From assembly GCA_903885865.1 (NCBI GenBank), contig CAISKH010000264.1:1-28585 (forward strand): DNA of 28,585 bases, read 5' to 3'. A model generated the notes under the pieces. The model had not been told where the DNA came from. It searched no databases and saw nothing but the letters and a program-made list of their open reading frames with translations. This document shows positions 4,567-11,321 of the stretch, in pieces (position 1 is the stretch's first letter; every line of letters begins with the position of its first letter). Origin of the DNA: an uncultured Mucilaginibacter sp. (lineage in GTDB: Bacteria; Bacteroidota; Bacteroidia; Sphingobacteriales; Sphingobacteriaceae). Made by a program: the position numbers and the translations under genes.

Positions 4567-5697
4567 TTATACCAAAGGTATGGTATACGGGATAAATACT
4601 TTAAAAATTGTACCTTTTCCTGGTTCGCTCTCTAGTTCATGTTGTCCCCCTATTTCTTCTAAAAATTGTTTTACGAGCTTAAGACCTAAGCCCGCACCGG
4701 TATAAATGCCACTGTAGGACGCATTGAGTTTGTTAAATCGTTCAAAAATAAAGTCTTGTTTATCTTTCGGGATGCCTATACCGCTGTCATCAATCGTAAA
4801 TTGGGCGATACCCCTTGTATCACTCTTGGGAATCCATTTAAGCGAAATATGAACGTGACCTTTGGATGTAAATTTAAGGGCGTTTGATATGAGATTGATT
4901 AAAATTCGCTCGGTTCTTACCCCGTCGCCTATTAAATAGCGAGGGGTGCTTACGTCAATAGAGATATTAAAATCAATGTTTTTGGCGTTGGCTGAGGTGC
5001 GCATCATCCGATAGACATCATCTAGCATTTGCGAAATATCAAATTTTTTATCGATGATGGGTAGTTCGCCACTTTCTACCTTCACGTAGTCTAAAATTTC
5101 GTTTAGGTGATTGAGTATAGAGTTTGAGGATTTATGAATATCGCCTAGATATTGCTTTTTCTCTGGGTCAAGCTCGGTGTTCTCTAAATATTCCGAAATC
5201 GTTAATATTCCGCTTAGGGGGGTTCTTAGGTCATGGCGCATGTTGCGCAAAAACTGGGTTTTCGTCTTGTCTGATAACTGAGAGGCTTCCAATGCCTTTT
5301 CAAGCTCAAATTCAAGTAGCTTGCGGTCGGTGATATCCACGGCAAGGATAACCGCTCCTATTATCTTGCCTTCGGGAGACTTGATAGGGCTTTTCATACT
5401 CAGAAAATAGACATTTTCCCCATTTTCTTTGGTATGGATTTCCTCGGCGGTGATGGAGTTACCAGTATTAATGACTTCTTGGGTATTTTCCCATGCTGAT
5501 TTACTCGAAAAGTTTGAATGATGTTTGCCTATTATTTCACTAAAATCACTCATATTCAGACAGTTCAACATCTGTAAATTGCATCCTAATATAAAACCTT
5601 CTTCATTAGTCCAACTAAAATTTATTTTAAATAGGTTAAATAAAGAATCAAAAGCAATATCCTTTGAAAATTCAAACAATTCCATTGATTGCATCAT
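4567..5697 (-). CDS. Soluble PAS-domain sensor histidine kinase
   Basis: 376 residues, no membrane segment. A PAS sensor domain (about 15-125, ending AVDITDRK) is followed by a coiled linker. Next come a HisKA dimerisation domain with His155 in MRHDLRTPLSG, and an ATPase domain with N box LINLISNALKF (Asn272), G1 box DDSGIGIP (304-310) and G2 box GAGLGL (334-339). The protein should autophosphorylate His155 and pass phosphate to the receiver encoded immediately downstream. Most phages lack such systems, and this one looks intact. The start has AAAGGAA eight bases upstream, itself in a six-base loop closed by four AT pairs. What the PAS domain senses cannot be told. The pair could feed into, or draw from, a host LetS/LetA-type phosphorelay. 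Confidence 0.93.
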   Translation of the reverse strand: MMQSMELFEFSKDIAFDSLFNLFKINFSWTNEEGFILGCNLQMLNCLNMSDFSEIIGKHHSNFSSKSAWENTQEVINTGNSITAEEIHTKENGENVYFLSMKSPIKSPEGKIIGAVILAVDITDRKLLEFELEKALEASQLSDKTKTQFLRNMRHDLRTPLSGILTISEYLENTELDPEKKQYLGDIHKSSNSILNHLNEILDYVKVESGELPIIDKKFDISQMLDDVYRMMRTSANAKNIDFNISIDVSTPRYLIGDGVRTERILINLISNALKFTSKGHVHISLKWIPKSDTRGIAQFTIDDSGIGIPKDKQDFIFERFNKLNASYSGIYTGAGLGLKLVKQFLEEIGGQHELESEPGKGTIFKVFIPYTIPLV

Positions 5698-5801
5698 AAA
5701 ATTATTCCTTTAATGATTAATTAAGTGGTTTATATCTTAGGTATATAGTAACCGCAGTTGAAAACACGAGGTTAGGCACTGAGCTAAAATAGATAACTTA
5801 G
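5698..5801 (-). promoter_or_regulatory. Intergenic region upstream of the kinase gene
   Basis: It contains the inverted repeat AGCTAA/TTAGCT (5782-5787 and 5798-5803, the latter touching the upstream gene's stop) and AT-rich sequence. A weak promoter-like pair can be drawn leftward (TTCAAC and TAAGAT, 17 apart), but it is not convincing. The kinase may instead be read through from the gene upstream. Confidence 0.3.
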
Positions 5802-6857
5802 CTAGAGGGGGGGATCCCCACCTAATCGACCAGTTTGCCGCCTATATTCAAACACTAATTGATCATTTTGTTCAAATAATTCTTCATCACTGTAAATGTG
5901 CGGTCGGTTTCCTACATCGCATTTTATAGGTTCATAATCATCACTAAATATTTTTCTAAATTCATTAGGGGGAATTGATACATTGGTATCGTCAACAATC
6001 CTTTCACAGCTAATCGCTTGCAGTTTCCACGCGCCCATGGGGAGGCGATGATCCTGCTCATAATCTGTTTTCTTCTTGTCAAACCCCACGATAAGATTCT
6101 TATTATTTGGATTGGTATTAAAGATAAACCCACCGAATCCATCAACTAACATTAAAAGACTCGCCGCCAGAGCACCTACCCATCCTGATTCTGAAATTAA
6201 TAGCGCAACTGAAGGAAAAGTAAATCCTAAACCTATCATGAGCAACGTAAAATGAAAGCAAAATACTAACGCCGCGCAAGCTAAGGCAAGAACAGCACCC
6301 AGTACCGGTAATCCAAGTTTGTTAAATGTCTCAAGAATAGCAGGAATGGTACGACCCGGAGAGGTCAATAGACAACCAACAAAATAAACGAAGCTAAATA
6401 AGCTGGTAAACCCCCAACAAATCAACGCAGCCGCTTGATAAAGTTTTTTTGTTAGCCCCCCCCCAGATTGCTGATCCTGAACTTTTTTTAGCATGCTTTG
6501 GAAAGCCGCGTAAGTCAGCTCACGCAGCAACAGCGGTAAAACTTCGGTGATAAGCTTAAGGATATTGGCAACAAGCCGCGGAATAAGAAGTACCAAGTCA
6601 ACCAAATATATAAAAAACAGTCTAAGAAAACCAAATTCATGCTTATCGCGACTCAAATACTCATCTTTATAATACATGTAACTAAAAAATCCGCCACTGA
6701 CTTTTCTTGGTTTTGTGGTAGGCAGGAGAAATTCTAACAGTGCTGATATAAACTCTAAAAAATAAACTTTTTCACACTTTTTATCACGGTCTACCGGTAA
6801 ATCAACATTAAAATAAACTTTTTCCCAAACGAATTTTAGTAAATTGGTTACGAACAT
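5802..6857 (-). CDS. Multi-pass membrane protein, effector-like, unknown function
   Basis: 351 residues. Several hydrophobic segments occur at about 35-46, 80-117, 143-165, 184-215 and 216-240 (for example VLGAVLALACAALVFCFHF). They are followed by a soluble C-terminal tail of about 110 residues with a glutamate-rich stretch (YSDEELFEQNDQ). Such acidic C-termini occur in Legionella type IV effectors, so an effector-like role is possible but unproven; a superinfection-exclusion protein is an alternative. The gene holds a run of nine G in its coding strand (complement of 6456-6464, encoding GGG) and seven C near its end, which could slip. No known family was recognised. Confidence 0.6.
   Translation of the reverse strand: MFVTNLLKFVWEKVYFNVDLPVDRDKKCEKVYFLEFISALLEFLLPTTKPRKVSGGFFSYMYYKDEYLSRDKHEFGFLRLFFIYLVDLVLLIPRLVANILKLITEVLPLLLRELTYAAFQSMLKKVQDQQSGGGLTKKLYQAAALICWGFTSLFSFVYFVGCLLTSPGRTIPAILETFNKLGLPVLGAVLALACAALVFCFHFTLLMIGLGFTFPSVALLISESGWVGALAASLLMLVDGFGGFIFNTNPNNKNLIVGFDKKKTDYEQDHRLPMGAWKLQAISCERIVDDTNVSIPPNEFRKIFSDDYEPIKCDVGNRPHIYSDEELFEQNDQLVFEYRRQTGRLGGDPPL
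6456..6464 (-). repeat. Nine-G homopolymer inside a coding region
   Basis: The coding strand of the membrane protein has nine consecutive G residues, in frame as three glycines (QSGGGL). Runs of this length are slippage-prone and are used for phase variation in surface genes. A sequencing error would also appear as a length change here. Confidence 0.6.
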
Positions 6858-6884
6858 AAAAACCTAATCAAAACGTAAATGAAC

Positions 6885-6893
6885 AGTATACCA
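6885..6893 (-). promoter_or_regulatory. Extended -10 promoter for the membrane protein gene
   Basis: Read leftward, TGGTATACT is a TG-N extended -10 element (TATACT, five of six). The palindrome ACCTTAAGGT (6899-6908) lies in the spacer/-35 region and could be an operator. The start codon is about 30 bases downstream at 6857. Confidence 0.45.
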
Positions 6894-6911
6894 AAAAAAC
6901 CTTAAGGTACG

Positions 6912-6942
6912 AAAAAAACAGCGATTACCGCCGAAATTTCGC
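6912..6942 (-). terminator. Possible terminator after the cyclodipeptide synthase gene
   Basis: Read leftward, GCGA (6942-6939) pairs with TCGC (6924-6921), with alternative pairing ACAG/CTGT just outside, followed by a run of T (6918-6912). The stem is short. The interval 6943-7030 otherwise holds only AT-rich DNA with a TA dinucleotide run near 7017-7027. Confidence 0.35.
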
Positions 6943-7030
6943 AAAAACTGTCGTGCCAGCCCCTGCCTTCGCATCGAGGGCGTTTCTTTTTAAAAAATTA
7001 GTTTCGCGCCAGCGACTATATATATATAGA

Positions 7031-8098
7031 TTAAGTCTTTAATTCATTTGTATTGTTGTAGAACAAAGGCAAAATTTCATTGGTCGTGAATTTAACCAGG
7101 GATTCAATCGCTTTCTTTTGGTCTTTTTCAGGCAACATTTTGAGCGATTTTTCGATAAACTCAGCAAATTCTATACGGCTTTGTTCTGCTGTTTTAACGT
7201 CCGTAAAATCTGTTTGTTTAGGAGGACTACCATTTTGTTTAGGAGGACTATTACTAAATACAGGACTAAACGAGTTTCTATTGTTAAAAGAAGATTCAGA
7301 GGGGTAATGATAAACTTGTTTATTTGACCACATGGGCGGGAAATCGATACCAACGGGTATATTTCCATACGGTATAAGATTGGTTGGATTGTAATAATTT
7401 TGAACCACCGGCTTATTTTCTGGCTTATTTTTTGGGGGACTACTAAATTGCGTAAAATACAATTCGACCATGACTCCAGGACTTACAAAGTCTGTGTTGT
7501 TTTTAATATCACGCGCAGCGGGTGGAAACGGATTTTTATATAATTCGTAATCAAAATACTTAGATGAAGCAAATTTTTGAAATGCGCACTCTTCAAATAG
7601 ATATCTTTTAATTAATTCAATTTGTTGTGTACGGTCGGTTATTTTAGCTTCATGACTTATTTTATTAAGTTCTTGTCTAACTCTTCCGTCAACGTCTCGG
7701 CTAAATCTGGTATTTTCTTTGTAAAACCGTTCAATGTCTTTAACTGTCTTTTCATATTCAGACCAGTTTAAGAACTCATCCCACGTTAAAATTGAAAGCT
7801 TTTTTGATTCTTTTAATTTTCTTAATGATTCGGCGTTATCCGCATGCCAAGTTTTTGCCATTTCTTGGCATTTAATCGTCGCCTCTTCTTCCGTTAACCC
7901 GTCTTTAATCATAAATCGGAAGCGTTGGAGGGTATCTGCTAAACACAATGTCGTTTTATCGATTGTGTCAGTACTGACCACATCCCCGACCATTTCGGCA
8001 AGCTCGGCTTTGGTTTGTGCTTCCGGTGTGATGTCTTGGATTAAGCTAATAGTCCATAAAATATGACTATTTTTGCGAATTGCTTGATTGAATGGCAT
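7031..8098 (-). CDS. Probable tRNA-dependent cyclodipeptide synthase with a disordered C-terminal extension
   Basis: 355 residues. Residues 1-195 fit the cyclodipeptide synthase (CDPS) pattern: a beta strand ending in Ser18 (LWTISL, position of catalytic Ser37 of AlbC), LADTLQRFRF (53-62), a helical region with WHADNAESLRKL, TWDEF (105-109), then RYLFEECAF with Tyr166 and Glu170 (equivalent to Tyr178/Glu182) and ELYKNP with Tyr187 (equivalent to Tyr202). The spacings (Ser-Tyr 148, Tyr-Tyr 21) are close to AlbC (141, 24). CDPSs make cyclic dipeptides from two aminoacyl-tRNAs. The residue after Tyr187 is Lys, so it is neither clearly NYH nor XYP type. The last 160 residues are Pro/Asn-rich, then helical; this extension is not part of known CDPSs. 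The leader carries two GGA-loop hairpins. The assignment rests on pattern, not on a search. Confidence 0.62.
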   Translation of the reverse strand: MPFNQAIRKNSHILWTISLIQDITPEAQTKAELAEMVGDVVSTDTIDKTTLCLADTLQRFRFMIKDGLTEEEATIKCQEMAKTWHADNAESLRKLKESKKLSILTWDEFLNWSEYEKTVKDIERFYKENTRFSRDVDGRVRQELNKISHEAKITDRTQQIELIKRYLFEECAFQKFASSKYFDYELYKNPFPPAARDIKNNTDFVSPGVMVELYFTQFSSPPKNKPENKPVVQNYYNPTNLIPYGNIPVGIDFPPMWSNKQVYHYPSESSFNNRNSFSPVFSNSPPKQNGSPPKQTDFTDVKTAEQSRIEFAEFIEKSLKMLPEKDQKKAIESLVKFTTNEILPLFYNNTNELKT

Positions 8099-8112
8099 TT
8101 TTTTAATCTCCT

Positions 8113-8135
8113 TTAACGATTAATCCATTAAAGAA
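8113..8135 (-). promoter_or_regulatory. Second leader hairpin of the cyclodipeptide synthase mRNA, at the ribosome binding site
   Basis: Read leftward, CTTTAA (8135-8130) pairs with TTAAAG (8118-8113) around a loop beginning TGGA. The 3' arm merges with the ribosome binding site AAAGGAG, so folding or binding here would limit ribosome access to the ATG at 8098. Confidence 0.5.
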
Positions 8136-8137
8136 AA

Positions 8138-8159
8138 TACAAAAATCCATTTGTATTTG
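8138..8159 (-). promoter_or_regulatory. 8-bp leader hairpin with GGA hexaloop (CsrA-type site)
   Basis: Read leftward, AATACAAA (8159-8152) pairs perfectly with TTTGTATT (8145-8138) around TGGATT. The order UACA..GGA..UGU and the six-base loop with GGA are hallmarks of CsrA targets. It lies in the predicted 5' leader, about 50 bases before the start codon. Confidence 0.6.
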
Positions 8160-8171
8160 ATGTGAGGTGTA

Positions 8172-8200
8172 AATATAGTCAAATTTTTGTCATTTGTAAA
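8172..8200 (-). promoter_or_regulatory. Leftward promoter of the cyclodipeptide synthase gene
   Basis: Read leftward: TTTACA (8200-8195), a 17-base spacer, TATATT (8177-8172). It would give a leader of about 65 bases that includes both GGA hairpins. Confidence 0.6.
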
Positions 8201-8214
8201 ATTTGTGTTACATT
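8187..8214 (+). promoter_or_regulatory. Rightward promoter for the coiled-coil genes, possibly feeding the late genes
   Basis: TTGTCA (8187-8192), a 16-base spacer, TACATT (8209-8214) preceded by TG-N (extended -10). It overlaps the leftward promoter, so the two would compete. It is the only rightward promoter seen between the leftward cargo and the large terminase gene. Confidence 0.45.
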
Positions 8215-8269
8215 TTGCGTAGTTTTAATCCATGAATGAGTAGTTTTAACTTAACAGGGAGTAAATTAA

Positions 8270-8698
8270 ATGCCTTTTGCAGCCCGTCCAAGAAATGAAA
8301 ATGGAATTATTGCCAAAATGGATAGGTTACTTGTCCAAATTAATAGATTAATAGAAAAATGCGACAAACAAAGCGTTGAATTTAAAGATGCAATGGAAAA
8401 ATACGGAAAACAAAGCGTTGAATTAAAAGAATCAAAAGGCTATAGGGATTATTTAGAGAAAAAGAACAAAAATGAAATGGTAGACCAAGGTAATGAACAA
8501 TATAAAAATGATCAAATAACAATTATGGAAGATATAAAAATTATTAAGGATGAAATTCAAGAATCAAAAACTATTAGTGAAGATTTAAGAGAAATGTTAA
8601 ATCATTTATTAAAAATGATTCAACATTTCTTCAAAAATACGGATAGTATTCCTAGGGAAGAGGAAAAAGTTGAGCCTAGCCGATTAGGCTTTTTTTAA
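8270..8698 (+). CDS. Coiled-coil protein sharing a repeat with the ankyrin protein
   Basis: 142 residues, strongly helical and charged, probably coiled coil over residues 15-120. It contains two copies of a KQSVE-F/L-K motif (about 33-40 and 47-54) followed by ESKGYRDYLEKKNK. The next gene carries the same block (KQSVELKDA, ESKGYTNYLEKKNK) with near-identical DNA. The ribosome binding site reads ACAGGGAG, matching the ACARGGA core of CsrA targets. The end of the gene overlaps a terminator hairpin. No enzymatic motif. Function unknown; the shared block may be an oligomerisation module. Confidence 0.65.
   Translation: MPFAARPRNENGIIAKMDRLLVQINRLIEKCDKQSVEFKDAMEKYGKQSVELKESKGYRDYLEKKNKNEMVDQGNEQYKNDQITIMEDIKIIKDEIQESKTISEDLREMLNHLLKMIQHFFKNTDSIPREEEKVEPSRLGFF
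8359..8466 (+). repeat. DNA block shared with 9034-9122
   Basis: ATGCGACAAACAAAGCGTTG (from 8359) and AGAATCAAAAGGCTATA with TTATTTAGAGAAAAAGAA (to 8466) recur almost unchanged in the next gene at 9034-9122. In this copy a second AAGCGTTGAATTAAAAGA unit is inserted. This indicates recent duplication or recombination between the two genes. Confidence 0.75.
8673..8697 (+). terminator. Terminator overlapping the end of the coiled-coil gene
   Basis: AGCCTA (8673-8678) pairs with TAGGCT (8685-8690) around a six-base loop and runs directly into T residues. The stop codon TAA lies in the T-tract. It may lower transcription into the ankyrin gene and the late genes. Confidence 0.7.
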
Positions 8699-8719
8699 AT
8701 CCTTTAAAGGAGAATCCAT

Positions 8720-9730
8720 ATGGAAGAAAAACGAAATGATAACTTAAAATTTCCTACCGTTGATGAAATACAAGATGAATGCCACTATAAATATCATATG
8801 ACAGTTGAAGCATTTAACACAATTGAAAATCCAGTTATTGATACACAAGGAAATTTGAGGGGTAAAAATGACTCAGATATTTTAATTGGGCTGCATGATA
8901 GAAAACCATTGAAGACATTTAATAATTTAACTTATATTGAAAGCGCACATATTAAGCATGTTCAAGAAGATTTTGTAAAATTTGGAGAACATTATCACAA
9001 TATTTATTGTGGATATAAAGCATTAGAATTAAGATGCGACAAACAAAGCGTTGAATTAAAAGATGCAATAGATTCTCTAAAAGAATCAAAAGGCTATACG
9101 AATTATTTAGAGAAAAAGAATAAGAAACTAAAGGCAACGATTGTTGAAAACAACCAACAAATTGAGGCGTTAACTACTAACAATAAACTATTGACTATAA
9201 CGATTACAAATTTGACTAACGACAATGATAATTTGCCCGTTAAAAACAGTTTGTTTAAAAGACAAATAAAAAATTTAGAAAAAATTGATTTTCCAAAAGA
9301 AGCAAAAGCTATTATTCCTGGAAAATTTACCAAATTAGTTAAAAAAACTTTTTCTACACTTACCGAAAAGGAAGCTAGAGAGAATTATTTAAAATTACAA
9401 ACTCATGGTGTAAGTAATTATGGTAAATTTTTTAGGACTTTAAAACATAACAAACATTTTATTAATGGACGCGGGACAGAGACTTTTAGGACATTTTTAT
9501 TTTCGTTATCGGATAAAACACCATTAATTATTGCCGCAGAAGATGGGAATATGGTTGCTGTTAAAGCATTGATAGAAAGTGGCGCATGTCCGAATTACAT
9601 TGATAGAGATTATAAATCAGCCCTAGATTATGCAGATGAAGGCGATAGTTTACAACATGAAGAAGTTGCTAATTTCTTAGAAGATAATGGAGCAAAAAAA
9701 GCTAGATATTTGTTTAATTTACAAAAATAG
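8720..9730 (+). CDS. Coiled-coil and ankyrin-repeat protein, effector-like
   Basis: 336 residues. A polar N-terminal region (1-100) is followed by a coiled coil (about 104-200, containing the block shared with the previous gene), a basic middle (KFTKLVKKTFSTLTEKEARE), and about two ankyrin repeats at 268-325 (TPLIIAAEDGNMVAVKALIE, then SALDYADEGDSLQHEEVANF). Ankyrin repeats mediate protein binding and are frequent in effectors of intracellular bacteria such as Legionella and Coxiella and in some of their phages. A role in the eukaryotic host of the bacterium is an inference; no secretion signal is proven. The ribosome binding site (AAAGGAG) lies in the palindrome CCTTTAAAGG. Confidence 0.7.
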   Translation: MEEKRNDNLKFPTVDEIQDECHYKYHMTVEAFNTIENPVIDTQGNLRGKNDSDILIGLHDRKPLKTFNNLTYIESAHIKHVQEDFVKFGEHYHNIYCGYKALELRCDKQSVELKDAIDSLKESKGYTNYLEKKNKKLKATIVENNQQIEALTTNNKLLTITITNLTNDNDNLPVKNSLFKRQIKNLEKIDFPKEAKAIIPGKFTKLVKKTFSTLTEKEARENYLKLQTHGVSNYGKFFRTLKHNKHFINGRGTETFRTFLFSLSDKTPLIIAAEDGNMVAVKALIESGACPNYIDRDYKSALDYADEGDSLQHEEVANFLEDNGAKKARYLFNLQK

Positions 9731-9750
9731 TTAGTAACTAAAAAGGAAAA

Positions 9751-9764
9751 AGCCACGGATGGCT
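9751..9764 (+). promoter_or_regulatory. Small hairpin over the large terminase start codon
   Basis: AGCCA (9751-9755) pairs with TGGCT (9760-9764) around CGGA; the ATG at 9759 straddles loop and stem. A similar structure covers the start of the fibre gene at 26130. Confidence 0.4.
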
Positions 9765-11321
9765 ACTCCAATTGACCACGAAAAGGAAACTCAAGCCGCT
9801 AAATTGCGTGGCTCATTATTAGAATTTACCCGTTATTTTTTTGAATATATAACGGGTAGGCAGTTCATTATATCAGTACCTACCTGTCGAGAATCCCATC
9901 ATATCACTTGTTGCCGTGCTTTAACTGCGGTTAGACGGCTTGAAGTCCTACGAGAAATCATCAATTTACCCCCTGGTTGCGGTAAATCCACGTTAGCCAG
10001 CATGTGGGCGGCGTGGGGATGGGCAAGTTACCCCGATTCAAATTATCTTTATATTTCTTACTCTCATGAATTAGCCGCCAAGCATACGGCGTTTATTCGC
10101 TCTATTGTTGCATCCAAAATGTACCGCTATTTGTTCGACGTGGAACTAGACCCTGACAGCCGCGCCAAGGATGCCTTTAAAACGACCGCCGGAGGCTCAA
10201 TTAAAGCGTTTGGGTCTGGTGGTGCTATCACTGGGCAAGATGCGGGATTACCTGGCTTAAATCGCTTTACTGGCGGCGTAATCCTAGACGATGCCCACAA
10301 ACCAGATGAGGCACACAGCGACACCATCCGCCAAGGGGTCATTAATAACTACGATGAAACCATACGGCAACGCTGCCGTGGGGTAAACGTACCGATTGTT
10401 TATATTGGGCAACGGGTACATGAAGCCGATTTGACCGACTTTTTTTTAAGTGGAAAAGACGTAGACGTTTGGCACGCCACCATACTTAAGGGATTAGATG
10501 AAGCGGGTAATGCCCTTTATCCTGAAATGATGCCAAAGGAGAAGTTACTCGCTTTACAAGAAAAATCCCCGTATGTGTTCGCAAGCCAATATCAACAAAA
10601 CCCATTGCCGGCAGGGGGTGGATTATTTAAACCAGAGTGGTTTGTTTTACTGGATGAAGAGCCGCTTTGCCACACCACGTTTATTACAGCCGATACGGCA
10701 GAGACGAATAAATCTTGGAATGATGCAACGGTTTTCAGTTTTTGGGGAGTCTATGAAATTGAAACGATGGGAAGAAAAACGGGCGAAATTGGGTTGCATT
10801 GGATTGATTGTATGGAAATTCGTATAGAACCCAAGGATTTAAAAGAAACATTTATGGATTTTTACGCCAATTGTGTGCGATATCCAAAACCCCCTTTAAT
10901 GGCTGCCATTGAAAAAAAATCAACGGGGGTAACGCTCGTTAGCGTACTTCAAGAACTGAGAGGGATGCAGATTAGGCAGATTGAACGAACGATTGCATCC
11001 GGTGGCAAAACCCAACGATTTCTTGAGATTCAGCCTTTTATTGCTTCTAAGCGAATTTCATTTAGTCGGAATGCAAAACACCGTGAAAGTTGCATTAGCC
11101 ATATGAGCAAAATAACCGCTAATGAAACGCATAGACACGATGACATTGCCGATACATTATCCGACGCAATTCGTATCGCTTTAATTGAAAAAACGATATA
11201 CTCTAATGACAACAAGGAAGTTGAAAGGAAATTGATTCTTGAAAACATGAATCAGTCTCTACAAAGGAAAATCAGAGCTAGGACGGCACTGTATGGCGGA
11301 CATAGCCAAAAAACATACTGA
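9759..11321 (+). CDS. Terminase large subunit
   Basis: 520 residues. The N-terminal ATPase domain has Walker A LPPGCGKS (70-77) and Walker B VILDDAH (174-180), with coupling motifs further on (IVYIGQR). The C-terminal RNase H-like nuclease carries acidic residues in TADTAET (Asp312) and HDDIADTLSDA (Asp461/462, 465, 469). It is the motor that cuts and pumps DNA into the prohead with the small subunit encoded at 3265. It overlaps the portal gene by 29 bases, as expected for coupled packaging genes. The ribosome binding site AAGGA lies about 13 bases upstream, with a small hairpin at the start. Confidence 0.96.
   Translation: MATPIDHEKETQAAKLRGSLLEFTRYFFEYITGRQFIISVPTCRESHHITCCRALTAVRRLEVLREIINLPPGCGKSTLASMWAAWGWASYPDSNYLYISYSHELAAKHTAFIRSIVASKMYRYLFDVELDPDSRAKDAFKTTAGGSIKAFGSGGAITGQDAGLPGLNRFTGGVILDDAHKPDEAHSDTIRQGVINNYDETIRQRCRGVNVPIVYIGQRVHEADLTDFFLSGKDVDVWHATILKGLDEAGNALYPEMMPKEKLLALQEKSPYVFASQYQQNPLPAGGGLFKPEWFVLLDEEPLCHTTFITADTAETNKSWNDATVFSFWGVYEIETMGRKTGEIGLHWIDCMEIRIEPKDLKETFMDFYANCVRYPKPPLMAAIEKKSTGVTLVSVLQELRGMQIRQIERTIASGGKTQRFLEIQPFIASKRISFSRNAKHRESCISHMSKITANETHRHDDIADTLSDAIRIALIEKTIYSNDNKEVERKLILENMNQSLQRKIRARTALYGGHSQKTY

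Noticed and set aside
5124..5333. A rightward frame opposite the kinase gene
   Set aside because: Shadow of a gene with complete catalytic motifs; no ribosome binding site.
7080..7368. Several short frames opposite and overlapping the cyclodipeptide synthase extension
   Set aside because: They arise from the low-complexity repeats (PPKQ-type) and have no initiation signals.
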